Position numbers and translations under genes: made by a program. Shown piece after piece: positions 19,382-28,866 of a stretch of 64,000 nucleotides of DNA (the stretch's first letter is position 1; each line of letters begins with the position of its first letter). The DNA lies in the NCBI GenBank assembly GCA_020845475.1, contig JADLFN010000017.1, positions 1 through 64,000 on the forward strand. Reading direction: 5' to 3'. The notes under the pieces are model-generated. The model did not search any database and was not told the DNA's origin. It was given only the letters and a program-made list of their open reading frames with translations. The DNA comes from Planctomycetota bacterium. Lineage in GTDB: Bacteria > Planctomycetota > UBA8742 > UBA2392.

Positions 19382-22300
19382 ATGACCGAAACCTTTTACA
19401 AGCCGACACACAAAGTCCGTTTCGTTACGGCAGCCGCGCTTTTTGACGGCCACGACGCCTCGATCAACATCATGCGTCGACTGCTGCAAGCCCATGGCGC
19501 GGAAGTCATCCATTTGGGCCACAACCGCAGCGCCGAAGAAGTGGTCGATGCCGCGATCCAGGAAGACGCGCAGGGCATCGCCGTTTCCAGCTATCAGGGC
19601 GGCCACATCGAGTTCTTCAAGTACATGAAGGACCTGCTCAGGCAAAAGGGCGCGCCGCATATCAAGATCTATGGCGGCGGCGGCGGCGTCATCGTGCCCG
19701 AGGAAATCGAAGACCTCCACGCCTACGGCATCAACCGCATTTTCTCGCCCGAAGATGGCCGCAAGCTGGGCCTGCACGGCATGATCGAGCTGATGGTGCG
19801 CGAGTGCGACTTCGCCACCATTGACCACGTCAACGGCGAAATTGATGCGCTCGCGCCCGGCGCCAAAATCGCCATGGCCAAGCTGATCTCCTACGCCGAG
19901 CAAAACGGACAGCGCCCGGGCAATGAAGCCGCGCACGTGGCCCAGCGCATCAAGGAGCGCGCCAAGAAAACCAAATCGCCCGTCGTGGGCATCACGGGCA
20001 CGGGCGGCGCGGGCAAGAGCTCGCTCTGCGATGAAATCCTGCGCCGCTATCTGGCCGATTTCCCCGAGAGCAACGTGGCCGTGCTTTCGATCGACCCCAC
20101 GAAAAAGAAAACCGGCGGCGCGTTGCTGGGTGACCGCATCCGCATGAACGCGCTCAACTCGCAGCGCGTGTATATGCGTTCGCTGGCCACGCGCGAAAGC
20201 GGCACGGAGGTCAGCGAGGCGCTCGACGAAGCCATCGAGATCGCCAAGGCGGCGGGCTACGAACTCATTCTCGTGGAGACCAGCGGCATCGGCCAGGGCA
20301 ACAGCAAGATCACGGAGCTGGTCGATATCAGCGTGTACGTCATGACCAGCGAGTTCGGCGCGCCAAGCCAGCTCGAAAAAATCGACATGCTCGATTTGGC
20401 CGACATGGTCGCGATCAACAAATTCGAACGGCGCGGCTCCGAGGATGCGCTACGCGACGTCCGCAAGCAGGTGTGGCGCAACCGCGGCGCGAAGAAAGAT
20501 GAAAAGCCGCAGGACATGCCGGTGTACGCCACCATCGCCAGCCAGTTCAACGATCCCGGCGTAAATTCGTTTTATCAGGCTTTGTTGGCGCGCATCGGCA
20601 AGGCGACAGGCAAAGAACTCAAGACCCGCTACTTCACGCAAGTGCCGCAGGACGGCGTGCCGCGTTTGAAGGGCGTCATCCCCGGCCAGCGCGTGCGCTA
20701 TTTGAGCGAGATCGCCGAAAGCCTGCGCACCCACCACAAATGGGCGCGCGAGCAGCAGAACATCGCAAGCAGCCTCGGCGCCACCTGGCGAGTTCTGAAA
20801 GACCTGGGCGACATCCCGCCCGAAAAACTTGAACCGTACGCACCCGAGAAGCTGCTCGCGCCAAAGAACCCAGAACCCAAAACCCAGAACCCAACACCCG
20901 CCGTTATGGCCTTAAGGCAGCGCTACAACGAGCTCGTTGCGAGTCTGGCGCCCGAATGCCGCAAGCTGCTCGCCGAGTGGCCGCAGCTCAAGCAAAGCTA
21001 CGTGGCCGACGAAAACGTTTACAGCGTGCGCGGCAAGGAAATCCGCGTCCAGAATTACACCAAGACGCTCAGCGGCACCAAAGTTCCCAAAGTCAGCCTG
21101 CCCGAGTTCACCGACTGGGGCGACCTGCTTTTCTGGATGCTTGAGGAAAACGTGCCCGGCCAGTTCCCGTTCACGGCCGGCGTGTTCCCCTACAAACGCA
21201 GCGGCGAAGATCCCACGCGCATGTTCGCCGGCGAAGGCCCGCCCGAACGCACCAACGCAAGATTCCACCTCGTCTCGCGCGGCCAGCCCGCAGCGCGGCT
21301 ATCGACCGCCTTTGACAGCGTCACGCTTTACGGAGAAGACCCCCACGAGCGGCCCGACATCTACGGCAAAGTGGGCGAATCAGGCGTGAGCATCACGACA
21401 GTTGAAGACGCCGAGATTCTCTACGCGGGCTTTGACCTGTGCGCGCCGAATAACAGCGTAAGCATGACCATCAACGGCCCCGCGCCGATCATCCTGGCGT
21501 TCTTCATGAACGCCGCGATCCGCCAGCAGGTGCGCAAAGTTTTGATGGTCGAAGGCCGCCTCAAACCCGCCAGGCCGCCCGCGAAGCTGTTTTCGGGCCT
21601 GAAGCCGCACGAGACCAATTCAGAATTCAGAAATCAGAATTCAGAATTGTCGTACGCCTATCTCGACCCGCGCTGCTTCGACCTGCGTTGGGAAGACATC
21701 CGCAAGCTGATTTCCGACGAGCACTACAAGAAGATCGTCAACGCCACGGTTTCCACCGTGCGCGGCACCGTGCAGGCCGACATCCTCAAAGAGGACCAGG
21801 CCCAGAACACCTGCATTTTCAGCATCGAGTTCGCCCTGAAAATGATGGGCGACGTGCAGCAATGGTTCATCGAGCACGACGTGCTGAATTATTATTCCGT
21901 GAGCATCAGCGGCTATCACATCGCCGAAGCCGGCGCCAACCCGATTTCGCAACTCGCGTTCACGTTGGCGAACGGATTTACCTACGTCGAGTACTACCGC
22001 TCGCGCGGCATGGACGTGAACGATTTTGCGGACAACCTGAGTTTCTTCTTCTCCAACGGCATGGACGCCGAGTATTCGGTGATCGGCCGCGTCGCGCGCC
22101 GCATCTGGTCCGTGGCCATGAAGCGGCTCTACGGCGGCAACGACCGCTCGCAGAAACTGAAGTATCACATTCAGACCAGCGGCCGTTCGCTGCACGCGAT
22201 GGAGATCGATTTCAACGACATTCGCACGACGCTGCAGGCGCTGTACGCGATTTACGATAACTGCAATTCACTGCACACCAACGCCTACGACGAAGCCATC

Positions 22301-22861
22301 ACCACGCCCACCGATGAAAGCGTGCGCAGAGCACTCGCGATTCAGCTCATCATCAATCGTGAGTTGGGCGAGGCCAAGAACGAGAACCCGCTGCAAGGCG
22401 CGTTCATCATCGAGCAGCTCACGAAGCTGGTCGAAGAAGCCGTGCTCGCCGAATTCGACCGCCTGACCGAGCGCGGCGGCGTGGTTGGCGCCATGGAAAC
22501 GCAATACCAGCGCGGCAAGATCCAGGACGAATCGCTCTACTACGAAGAGCTCAAACACAACGGCGAGCTCCCGCTGGTCGGCATCAACACGTTCCTGAAC
22601 CCCAAGCCGCGCGAAGTGAAGACCACCGTGCAACTGGCGCGCTCAAACAAAGAAGAAAAGGACGCCCGCATCGCCACGATCCGCAAGTTCCAAAGCCGCC
22701 ACGAAGGCACCGCCCCCTTCGCGCTCGAAAAACTCAAACGCACCGCGTTAGAGAGTAAAAACATCTTCAACGAGCTCATGGAAACTGTGCAGCACTGCAC
22801 GCTCGGCCAGATCTCCGCAGCCCTCTACGAAGTCGGCGGCCAGTATAGGCGGAATGTGTAG
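19382..22861 (+). CDS. icmF: Fused isobutyryl-CoA mutase (B12-binding + MeaB-like GTPase + mutase large domain)
   Basis: B12 motif FDGHDASINIMRRLL...; P-loop VVGITGTGGAGKSSLCDEI; mutase domain QFPFTAGVFPYKRSGEDPTRMFAGEGPPERTNARFHL; domain order of IcmF. Confidence 0.92.
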   Translation: MTETFYKPTHKVRFVTAAALFDGHDASINIMRRLLQAHGAEVIHLGHNRSAEEVVDAAIQEDAQGIAVSSYQGGHIEFFKYMKDLLRQKGAPHIKIYGGGGGVIVPEEIEDLHAYGINRIFSPEDGRKLGLHGMIELMVRECDFATIDHVNGEIDALAPGAKIAMAKLISYAEQNGQRPGNEAAHVAQRIKERAKKTKSPVVGITGTGGAGKSSLCDEILRRYLADFPESNVAVLSIDPTKKKTGGALLGDRIRMNALNSQRVYMRSLATRESGTEVSEALDEAIEIAKAAGYELILVETSGIGQGNSKITELVDISVYVMTSEFGAPSQLEKIDMLDLADMVAINKFERRGSEDALRDVRKQVWRNRGAKKDEKPQDMPVYATIASQFNDPGVNSFYQALLARIGKATGKELKTRYFTQVPQDGVPRLKGVIPGQRVRYLSEIAESLRTHHKWAREQQNIASSLGATWRVLKDLGDIPPEKLEPYAPEKLLAPKNPEPKTQNPTPAVMALRQRYNELVASLAPECRKLLAEWPQLKQSYVADENVYSVRGKEIRVQNYTKTLSGTKVPKVSLPEFTDWGDLLFWMLEENVPGQFPFTAGVFPYKRSGEDPTRMFAGEGPPERTNARFHLVSRGQPAARLSTAFDSVTLYGEDPHERPDIYGKVGESGVSITTVEDAEILYAGFDLCAPNNSVSMTINGPAPIILAFFMNAAIRQQVRKVLMVEGRLKPARPPAKLFSGLKPHETNSEFRNQNSELSYAYLDPRCFDLRWEDIRKLISDEHYKKIVNATVSTVRGTVQADILKEDQAQNTCIFSIEFALKMMGDVQQWFIEHDVLNYYSVSISGYHIAEAGANPISQLAFTLANGFTYVEYYRSRGMDVNDFADNLSFFFSNGMDAEYSVIGRVARRIWSVAMKRLYGGNDRSQKLKYHIQTSGRSLHAMEIDFNDIRTTLQALYAIYDNCNSLHTNAYDEAITTPTDESVRRALAIQLIINRELGEAKNENPLQGAFIIEQLTKLVEEAVLAEFDRLTERGGVVGAMETQYQRGKIQDESLYYEELKHNGELPLVGINTFLNPKPREVKTTVQLARSNKEEKDARIATIRKFQSRHEGTAPFALEKLKRTALESKNIFNELMETVQHCTLGQISAALYEVGGQYRRNV
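20866..20899. repeat. In-frame heptamer repeat (GAACCCA/AAACCCA x4-5) inside icmF
   Basis: GAACCCA GAACCCA AAACCCA GAACCCA ACACCC, encoding the linker ..PKNPEPKTQNPTP.. Confidence 0.9.
21617..21649. repeat. In-frame heptamer repeat (AATTCAG x4-5) inside icmF
   Basis: AATTCAG AATTCAG AAATCAG AATTCAG AATTG, encoding ..TNSEFRNQNSEL..; AT-rich in a GC-rich gene. Confidence 0.92.
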
Positions 22862-22881
22862 CACGGGCCTCCCGGCCCGTG
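22862..22881. terminator. Hairpin immediately after icmF stop codon
   Basis: CACGGGCC-TCCC-GGCCCGTG, 8-bp perfect stem starting 1 nt after the stop; no clear U-tract. Confidence 0.45.
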
Positions 22882-22904
22882 ACGCTCGGCCCGTTTGCAC
22901 GCCA

Positions 22905-23019
22905 CGGTCGCCCCTTCGGGGCTTTGATTCGCTTTCTTCCGTTTCCGTAGGTTCCGCGCCGCCGACTGCGTCGGCCGCGCTCCACCTACGGCTATTGGCG
23001 CCGCGGCCCTGCGGGCCGC
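22905..23019 (+). repeat. REP/BIME-like palindromic element, copy A
   Basis: GGTCGCCCCTTCGGGGCTT...CCGTAGGTTCCG...CCTACGGCTATTGGCG..GGCCCTGCGGGCC: three nested hairpins. Confidence 0.85.
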
Positions 23020-23153
23020 ATTTTCGGCCGGGCAGGGTGTCGGAACGGGCTATCGGCGATTTGTTGTGCGTGATGCGTGTGCTGCCGAGACGCATGCACT
23101 GGCGTGGCGCATGCAATGGCGTGGTCGATGCGGAACCCAAGGCGTTCCGGTCT

Positions 23154-23273
23154 GGCCCCGAAGGGGCCGTGCGCTAATAGCCGTGGGTGAGGAGCGCGCC
23201 GAAGCGCAGCGAAGGCGGGCGACGTAACCCACGGATCGCGAACCACGAATCCCGAGCCCCGCAGGGGCGACCG
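23154..23273 (-). repeat. REP/BIME-like palindromic element, copy B (opposite orientation)
   Basis: Reverse complement GGTCGCCCCTGCGGGGCTCGGGATTC...CCGTGGGTTACG...CACCCACGGCTATTAGCG..GGCCCCTTCGGGGCC aligns to copies A and C. Confidence 0.85.
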
Positions 23274-23277
23274 GCCT

Positions 23278-23739
23278 CTATGCGCGATCCGCCCACAGGT
23301 ATTTCGGGTCGTACTCCACGCGATGTTTGCGCAACAACGCCTCAAACTCCGCCTTGAAGGTTGTCTTGCGGTGATGCTGCGCCTGGTTCTCGATGTATTT
23401 CTCCACGCGCTCCAGCTGCGACACGCTTACCGAGAAAATGCCATAGCCATCCTGCCATGAAAACGCGCGCTGATCGGCAAACGTGTCATGCACCCATTTG
23501 CTGGAACCGGCTTTCAGGTCGCGCATGAAATCCGATGGCTTGGTGTCGCGTGCAAGCGAGACCAGCAAGTGCACGTGGTCTGCCATGCCGCCCGCGCGCA
23601 GCAATACGCAGCCGCGCTCGCGGCACAGACCGCCTAGGTAGGCGTAGAGCCGTCTGGCCCACGCCTCCGTAATCCACGGTTCACGCAGGTGGGTACTGAA
23701 AACAATGTGAGCGTAGAGTGCGGCGAAGGAGCTGGGCAT
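23278..23739 (-). mobile_element. REP-associated tyrosine transposase (RAYT; IS200-like Y1 family)
   Basis: MPSSFAALYAHIVFSTHLREPWI...GGMADHVHLLVSLARDTKPSDFMRDLKAGSSKWVH...WQDGYGIFSVSVSQLERVEKYIENQAQHHRKTTFKAEFEALLRKH: HUH and catalytic Tyr regions of Transposase_17. Likely start at 23739, not 23787. Confidence 0.88.
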
Positions 23740-23756
23740 GGTTGCACCGGGTGGTT

Positions 23757-23863
23757 CGGTCGCCCCTTCGGGGCTTAGGAATCTCACACGATACGTTCCG
23801 TGGGTTCCGTTCGCTTCCGCTCACTTCACCCACGGCTATTGGCGTGTCGGCCCTTCGGGCCGC
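23757..23863 (+). repeat. REP/BIME-like palindromic element, copy C
   Basis: GGTCGCCCCTTCGGGGCTTAGGAATC...CCGTGGGTTCCG...CACCCACGGCTATTGGCG..GGCCCTTCGGGCC; directly upstream of the RAYT. Confidence 0.85.
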
Positions 23864-23901
23864 CGACTGCAAAAGCACTCCACCAGCGTCGCCCAGACGT
23901 C

Positions 23902-24480
23902 CTAGCCGCGCTCGACGGCCTGCGCCATGAGGCTGGCGGCTTCCTCGTCGGAAAGGCCGGCTTTGTTTAGTTCCTGCCAGGTGTGAAATGAAATCGCGAG
24001 CGCGATCAGGGCCGTGGCGTGTTTCGTTTTCTCGCGTGCGCCTTGGCGGTTGGCCATGAGCACGGCGTGCAATTCACGGAAGAATCGCTCAATGGCCTGC
24101 ATCGAGGACTTCATGGCCGGCACCGTCGCCGCGTCGCGCAGCACCAGCGCCAACATGGCCTGGTTGCGGCGAAAGTAGGCGTACAGCGCGTTCAGCGCGG
24201 CTTTGAGCCTCTTGCCAGGATCGGGCATGGCTGCGAACTCCGCCAAATCCGGCAGCGGGTTTTGCGCCATGTAGTGCCCCGAGCACGCGGCGAAGAGCGC
24301 TTTTTCAGTGGGGAAGTGGCGGTACACCGTCAGGCGCTGCACGCCCGCGCGCTTGGCAATCTCTGAAATCGTGGTCTTAGCCGGGCCGACGGAGCCGTGA
24401 AGCTCGACCGTGGCCTCGACGATGCGCTCGCGTGTTTTCAGTTCGCTTTGCGCGCGCTGGGTTTTGTGGTAGTGGCGCAT
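23902..24480 (-). CDS. TetR-family transcriptional regulator
   Basis: TRERIVEATVELHGSVGPAKTTISEIAKRAGVQRLTVYRHFPTEKALFAACSGHY HTH signature. Confidence 0.9.
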   Translation of the reverse strand: MRHYHKTQRAQSELKTRERIVEATVELHGSVGPAKTTISEIAKRAGVQRLTVYRHFPTEKALFAACSGHYMAQNPLPDLAEFAAMPDPGKRLKAALNALYAYFRRNQAMLALVLRDAATVPAMKSSMQAIERFFRELHAVLMANRQGAREKTKHATALIALAISFHTWQELNKAGLSDEEAASLMAQAVERG

Positions 24481-24541
24481 GTTTTCAGTATACAGAATTG
24501 TTCACTTAAATGTTGACACAATCCGGCTGCCGTGTATTTTG

Positions 24542-24561
24542 AGTGAACATTACTGTTCACT
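24542..24561. promoter_or_regulatory. Probable TetR operator palindrome
   Basis: AGTGAACA-TTAC-TGTTCACT, 8-bp perfect arms between the divergent TetR and MBL genes; half site TGTTCACT also at 24499-24506. Confidence 0.7.
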
Positions 24562-24573
24562 GAAAGGAAAGCC

Positions 24574-25293
24574 ATGCCCGCAGACATCCACGAAATCGCC
24601 CCCGACCTCTTCCGCATCTCCACCTTCATCCCGGAGATTGACCTCGCCTTCAACCAGTTCCTGCTGCGCGACGAAAAGCCGCTGCTCTACCACACCGGCA
24701 TGAAAGCCCTGTTCCCCGAGGTGCGCGCCGCCGTGGCCAAACTCATCGACCCGGCGAAACTCGCCTACATCTCGTTTTCACACTTCGAGGCCGACGAATC
24801 CGGCGCGCTCAACCAGTGGCTCGAAGCCGCGCCTCAGGCCGAGACGGTCGTGGGCATGATCGGCGCCATGGTCAACATGGGCGACTACGCCATCCGCCCC
24901 GCGCGCGGCCTGGCCGATGGTGAAACCTTCTCGACGGGCAAACACCGCCTGCGCTTTTTGGCCACGCCGCATTTGCCGCATGGCTGGGACGCGGGCCTGT
25001 TGTTCGAGGAAACGCGGCGCACGCTGTTCTGCTCCGACCTCATGCACCAGAACGGCAAGAACGCGCCCGTCTCGAGCAACATCATCGAAGGCGTGCGCAA
25101 TTCGCTTGCGGCTTACGAGAAAACGCCCATGCACAGCTACATGCCCTTTGGGCCGCGCACCGAAAAGCAGCTTGACCGGCTGATCGAGCTCAAACCGCAG
25201 ACGCTGGCCATCATGCACGGCGCATCGTTCAACGGAGACGGCGCAGCCGCGCTCAGGGCGTACAAGGACGTGCGGGCCTCGCTGCTGAGTTAG
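24574..25293 (+). CDS. MBL-fold / ODP-type metallohydrolase (FprA N-domain-like)
   Basis: IAPDLFRISTFIPEIDLAFNQFLLRDEKPLLYHTG...SFSHFEADESGALNQWL...LFCSDLMHQ; divergent from TetR. Confidence 0.8.
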   Translation: MPADIHEIAPDLFRISTFIPEIDLAFNQFLLRDEKPLLYHTGMKALFPEVRAAVAKLIDPAKLAYISFSHFEADESGALNQWLEAAPQAETVVGMIGAMVNMGDYAIRPARGLADGETFSTGKHRLRFLATPHLPHGWDAGLLFEETRRTLFCSDLMHQNGKNAPVSSNIIEGVRNSLAAYEKTPMHSYMPFGPRTEKQLDRLIELKPQTLAIMHGASFNGDGAAALRAYKDVRASLLS

Positions 25294-28200
25294 TTAGCCG
25301 TAATGGCCTGCGGGTTTTGGTCTGGCGTTTCGGCCGAGGGCCTTGGCGCTTCGCTGGTGGCTTCGATGGCTTCTTCCTTTTCAGCGGCCAGGGCTTCCTG
25401 CGCGATTTGTTTGAGCTTTCTCAGGTCCAGCTTGCCGCTTCCGAGCACGGGCAGGGCTTCCACTTTCACGAACTGTGCGGGCTTGGGGATGAACAGGTTG
25501 GGCAAGCCGCGCCCGGTCATTTTCTCGAGCAACTGCAGCAGGTCTTCGGCGTAGGTGTGGATCACGGCGAGTTTTTCGCCCTTGCGCTCGCAGGGCACGC
25601 CGGTGACGGCGAACATGCGGTCGGTGCATTCGGCGCATTCGTGCAGGGCGTCTTCAACTTTGCCATGGGGCACCATCTCGCCGCCGATCTTGGAGAAGCG
25701 CGACTGGCGGCCCGTGATGTAAATGAAACCGTCTTCATCCACGCGCGCGATATCGCCGGTGATGTACCAGCCGTCCTTGAACGCCTTTTCCGTCAGCTCG
25801 GGCTTGTTCAGGTAGCTCTTCATCACGTTGGGGCCCTTGACGAGCAACATGCCGCTCTCGCCCGCGGGCAAGTCGGCCATGCTCTCGGGATCGACGGTTT
25901 TCACCTTCACGCCGGGCAGCGGCGGGCCCACGGAGCCGCGTCGTGAGCCCTTCTGGTAGAATCCGGCGGCGCGGAAATCGTGTGTGTTCACGGAGATCAC
26001 GGGCGCGCATTCCGTGATGCCGTAGCCCTCGAGCGGGCGGATGCCGAACTCGTGTTCAAAGGCGTCGGCCAGCGCCTGGGGCAGTTTCTCGGCGCCGGTG
26101 ACGAGCAGGCGCAGCGACCCGAACTGCGAAGGCATCACGCGCTTCATGTAGATCTGCAAGAACGTGGGCGTGCAGGCGGCGATCGTGCATGCGTACTTTT
26201 CAACCATGTAGCCGACGACCGGCCCATCAAGCGGGTTGGGCACCCACACCATACCGCAGCCGTGGTGCGTGGCCGCCCACAGCAGCAAGTTTCCGAAGGA
26301 ATGAAAATAGGGCAGGATGCCGAGCACTTTGTCGCTGGGCATGAATTGCAGCACTTGGCCCGCGGCCTCGACATTGCTCAGCACGTTGTAATGCGAAAGC
26401 TGCACGCCCTTGGGCTCGGCGGTGCTGCCGCTGGAGAAAATGATCGCGGAATCGTCGTCGGGTTTTTCGGTGCGCGAAGCACCGCACAGTTTGCGCAAGA
26501 ACCAGATTGGAAGCAGCGCAATCGCCATGGCCGTCAGGCGCTCGCGTGTGCCGATGTGTTTTGCGATTTCCTCCAGGTACAGGATGCGCACGTTGTGCGG
26601 CAGCTCGAGTTTGCCCTTGGCCTCGAACTGGCGGCTGGTCACGACTGTTTTCAGGTCGGCCTGGTTGATCGCGGATTCAAGCCCTCCGCGACCCACTGTG
26701 TAATTGAGATTCACGGCCACGCGCGCGCTGAGCGCGGCTGCGTAGTTCACCAAAGCACCCGCGCAGCTTGTGGGCAGCAAAATACCCACACGCTCCTGCG
26801 ATCCCCACAGCGGCTTGAGCGCGCGCGACAGCGCAATGCCGCCCACAAGCGCCTTGAACCAGGTGATGCGCTCGCGCAGCGGGTCGGCCATGGCGAATGT
26901 GAACGGATGGCGGCGCGCGATGCGGATCAGGGACTCGGCCAGCGGCCGCGATGTGGCCTTGCGCTCGCGCCAGGCCTCTTCGATGAGGTCGTTGACTACA
27001 CGCCGGATTTCAGGCGCGGGCGTGGTAGCAGGCAAGGGCGCGCCGAAAAGCAGCGTCACCGGGTAGGGAAACTTGCGCGGCACGCGCGAGGCAAAGCGCC
27101 CATCGGAGAGAGAGAAGATGCTGCCCCACACGCGATCGAGCGCGCAGGGAATCACAGGCACAGTGCGCCCCTTGAGAATGCGCTCAAGGCCGCGCTTGAA
27201 GGGCAAGAGCATGCCGATGCGCGTGATCTGGCCCTCGGCGAAAATGCACACGAGCTCGCCTTTGTCGAGGTATTCACCCGCCGCTTTGAGGGCGCGCATG
27301 AGCGTTTTGGGGCCTTCGGCGGTGGAGATCGGAATCGCGCCGATGATTTTCATGAACGGCTTGAACAGGCGGTTGTTGTAGTAGCTGGCCTCGACGATGA
27401 AGCGCACGGGCCGGTCGATGCACACCATGATGAACAGGCCGTCGAGCAGGCTCAGGTGATTGCACACGAGCAAAGCGCCGCCCTTCTCGGGCACGTTTTC
27501 GAGGCCGCCGCGCTTGATGCGGTAAATCGTGTTCGTGGCAATGACGAGCACCAGTCGCAACAGCGCGTCGGGCAGCAAGTACAAAGCCCAGCTCGTGGCG
27601 CATAACGCCAATATGCCCGCGCCCACCATGATCCACGCGGGCGAAAGCGTGGCTTGCGCCATGAAATAGCCCGCGACGCTGCCCACGAGCACGCCGGCGA
27701 AACTGGCCACGTTATCGAGCGCGATAATCGCGCCGCGGCGCTCGGGCGGCGAATACCACTGGAGAATCGTTTTCAGCGGCACCACCAGAATGCCACCGCA
27801 CACGCCCATCAGCGCCATGAACGCCAGCGCAACGCCGAGCGATTCCGTCTGGCTGATGCCAAAACAAAGCGCGCTGACGCCAAGGCCAATGGCGCCAAAG
27901 GGAATCAGGCCGTATTCGACTTTCTTGGCCGACATTTTTCCGGCAAGCACGGCGCCGATGCCAATACCCAGGCCGAGCACGGCCAGCGGCACGCCGGTGA
28001 ACTGATCCGAAAGCCGCAGCACATTTTTCGAGTACACGATCATGTTCTGGCCAACAAGGCTGGCCAGCGACCAATACATCGCACCGCCAATCACCGTGAG
28101 CCACAAGATGCGCTCGCCGCGGATCGACTCCCACGCGTTGGCGAGCGAATCAAGCCCGCCATCCACGCGCGCGGCTTTCACTTTCGGCACCAGCAGCGAA

Positions 28201-28778
28201 GCGCCAAAACCGACAAACGCGATGCCGGTGAGCACTGCTCCCGCCATCCACGGCTCCCATTGGGCCAGCATGACCGGGCCCAGCGCGGTGCCCGCGATGA
28301 TCGCGAACATCGTGAGCATCTCGATGATGCCGTTGCCCTTGGAAAGCTGATCGTGACGCAGAATTTCGGGCAGAATGCCGTACTTGGCGGGGCTGAACAG
28401 CGCACTCTGCAAGCCCATCAGCGCCAGCACCGCAAGCGGCCAGAAATTGTCCTCAGGCGCGGCATAAAGCGCGGCCGTGCCCGCGCCCATGAGCACAATC
28501 TCGAGGCCCTTCATGTAAACGATCAGACTGCGTTTGGAGATTTTGTCGGCCAGCACGCCCGCGGGAATCGAGAACAGCATCAGCGGCACAGTAAGCGTCA
28601 CGAGCGCGAACATGGCCTGCGTCTGGGAAGCGGCGTCAAGTTCCGGCCCCGGCTTCAGGTAGGAAATCGAGCGCAGGCCAAGCGTGATCACGACCATTTT
28701 CCAGGCGTTATCATTGAACGCGCCAAAGAACTGCGCGATCAGCAACCCCAGAAGCGGACGTTTGGCCGGCTCGTTCAT
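25290..28778 (-). CDS. aas: LplT-like MFS transporter + acyltransferase + AMP-dependent acyl-ACP ligase fusion (Aas-type)
   Basis: N-terminal MFS (LLIAQFFGAFNDNAWKMVV), PlsC-like acyltransferase (VCNHLSLLDGLF; FAEGQITRIG), ligase (IIFSSGSTAEPKGVQLSH; GYGITECAPVISVN). Confidence 0.85.
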   Translation of the reverse strand: MNEPAKRPLLGLLIAQFFGAFNDNAWKMVVITLGLRSISYLKPGPELDAASQTQAMFALVTLTVPLMLFSIPAGVLADKISKRSLIVYMKGLEIVLMGAGTAALYAAPEDNFWPLAVLALMGLQSALFSPAKYGILPEILRHDQLSKGNGIIEMLTMFAIIAGTALGPVMLAQWEPWMAGAVLTGIAFVGFGASLLVPKVKAARVDGGLDSLANAWESIRGERILWLTVIGGAMYWSLASLVGQNMIVYSKNVLRLSDQFTGVPLAVLGLGIGIGAVLAGKMSAKKVEYGLIPFGAIGLGVSALCFGISQTESLGVALAFMALMGVCGGILVVPLKTILQWYSPPERRGAIIALDNVASFAGVLVGSVAGYFMAQATLSPAWIMVGAGILALCATSWALYLLPDALLRLVLVIATNTIYRIKRGGLENVPEKGGALLVCNHLSLLDGLFIMVCIDRPVRFIVEASYYNNRLFKPFMKIIGAIPISTAEGPKTLMRALKAAGEYLDKGELVCIFAEGQITRIGMLLPFKRGLERILKGRTVPVIPCALDRVWGSIFSLSDGRFASRVPRKFPYPVTLLFGAPLPATTPAPEIRRVVNDLIEEAWRERKATSRPLAESLIRIARRHPFTFAMADPLRERITWFKALVGGIALSRALKPLWGSQERVGILLPTSCAGALVNYAAALSARVAVNLNYTVGRGGLESAINQADLKTVVTSRQFEAKGKLELPHNVRILYLEEIAKHIGTRERLTAMAIALLPIWFLRKLCGASRTEKPDDDSAIIFSSGSTAEPKGVQLSHYNVLSNVEAAGQVLQFMPSDKVLGILPYFHSFGNLLLWAATHHGCGMVWVPNPLDGPVVGYMVEKYACTIAACTPTFLQIYMKRVMPSQFGSLRLLVTGAEKLPQALADAFEHEFGIRPLEGYGITECAPVISVNTHDFRAAGFYQKGSRRGSVGPPLPGVKVKTVDPESMADLPAGESGMLLVKGPNVMKSYLNKPELTEKAFKDGWYITGDIARVDEDGFIYITGRQSRFSKIGGEMVPHGKVEDALHECAECTDRMFAVTGVPCERKGEKLAVIHTYAEDLLQLLEKMTGRGLPNLFIPKPAQFVKVEALPVLGSGKLDLRKLKQIAQEALAAEKEEAIEATSEAPRPSAETPDQNPQAITAN

Positions 28779-28866
28779 GGCGCCCATTGCATAACGTAGT
28801 TATGAAAGCTTAGCCCGCGCTTTCCGTGCGTCAAGTGTAGTTCCAACGTTTATATTCGCGTCACCC

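Noticed and set aside
25980-27605. 541-aa plus-strand ORF opposite the Aas fusion (and 27654-28799)
   Set aside because: Antisense of a clearly conserved protein with biased composition; artefact of GC-rich sequence.
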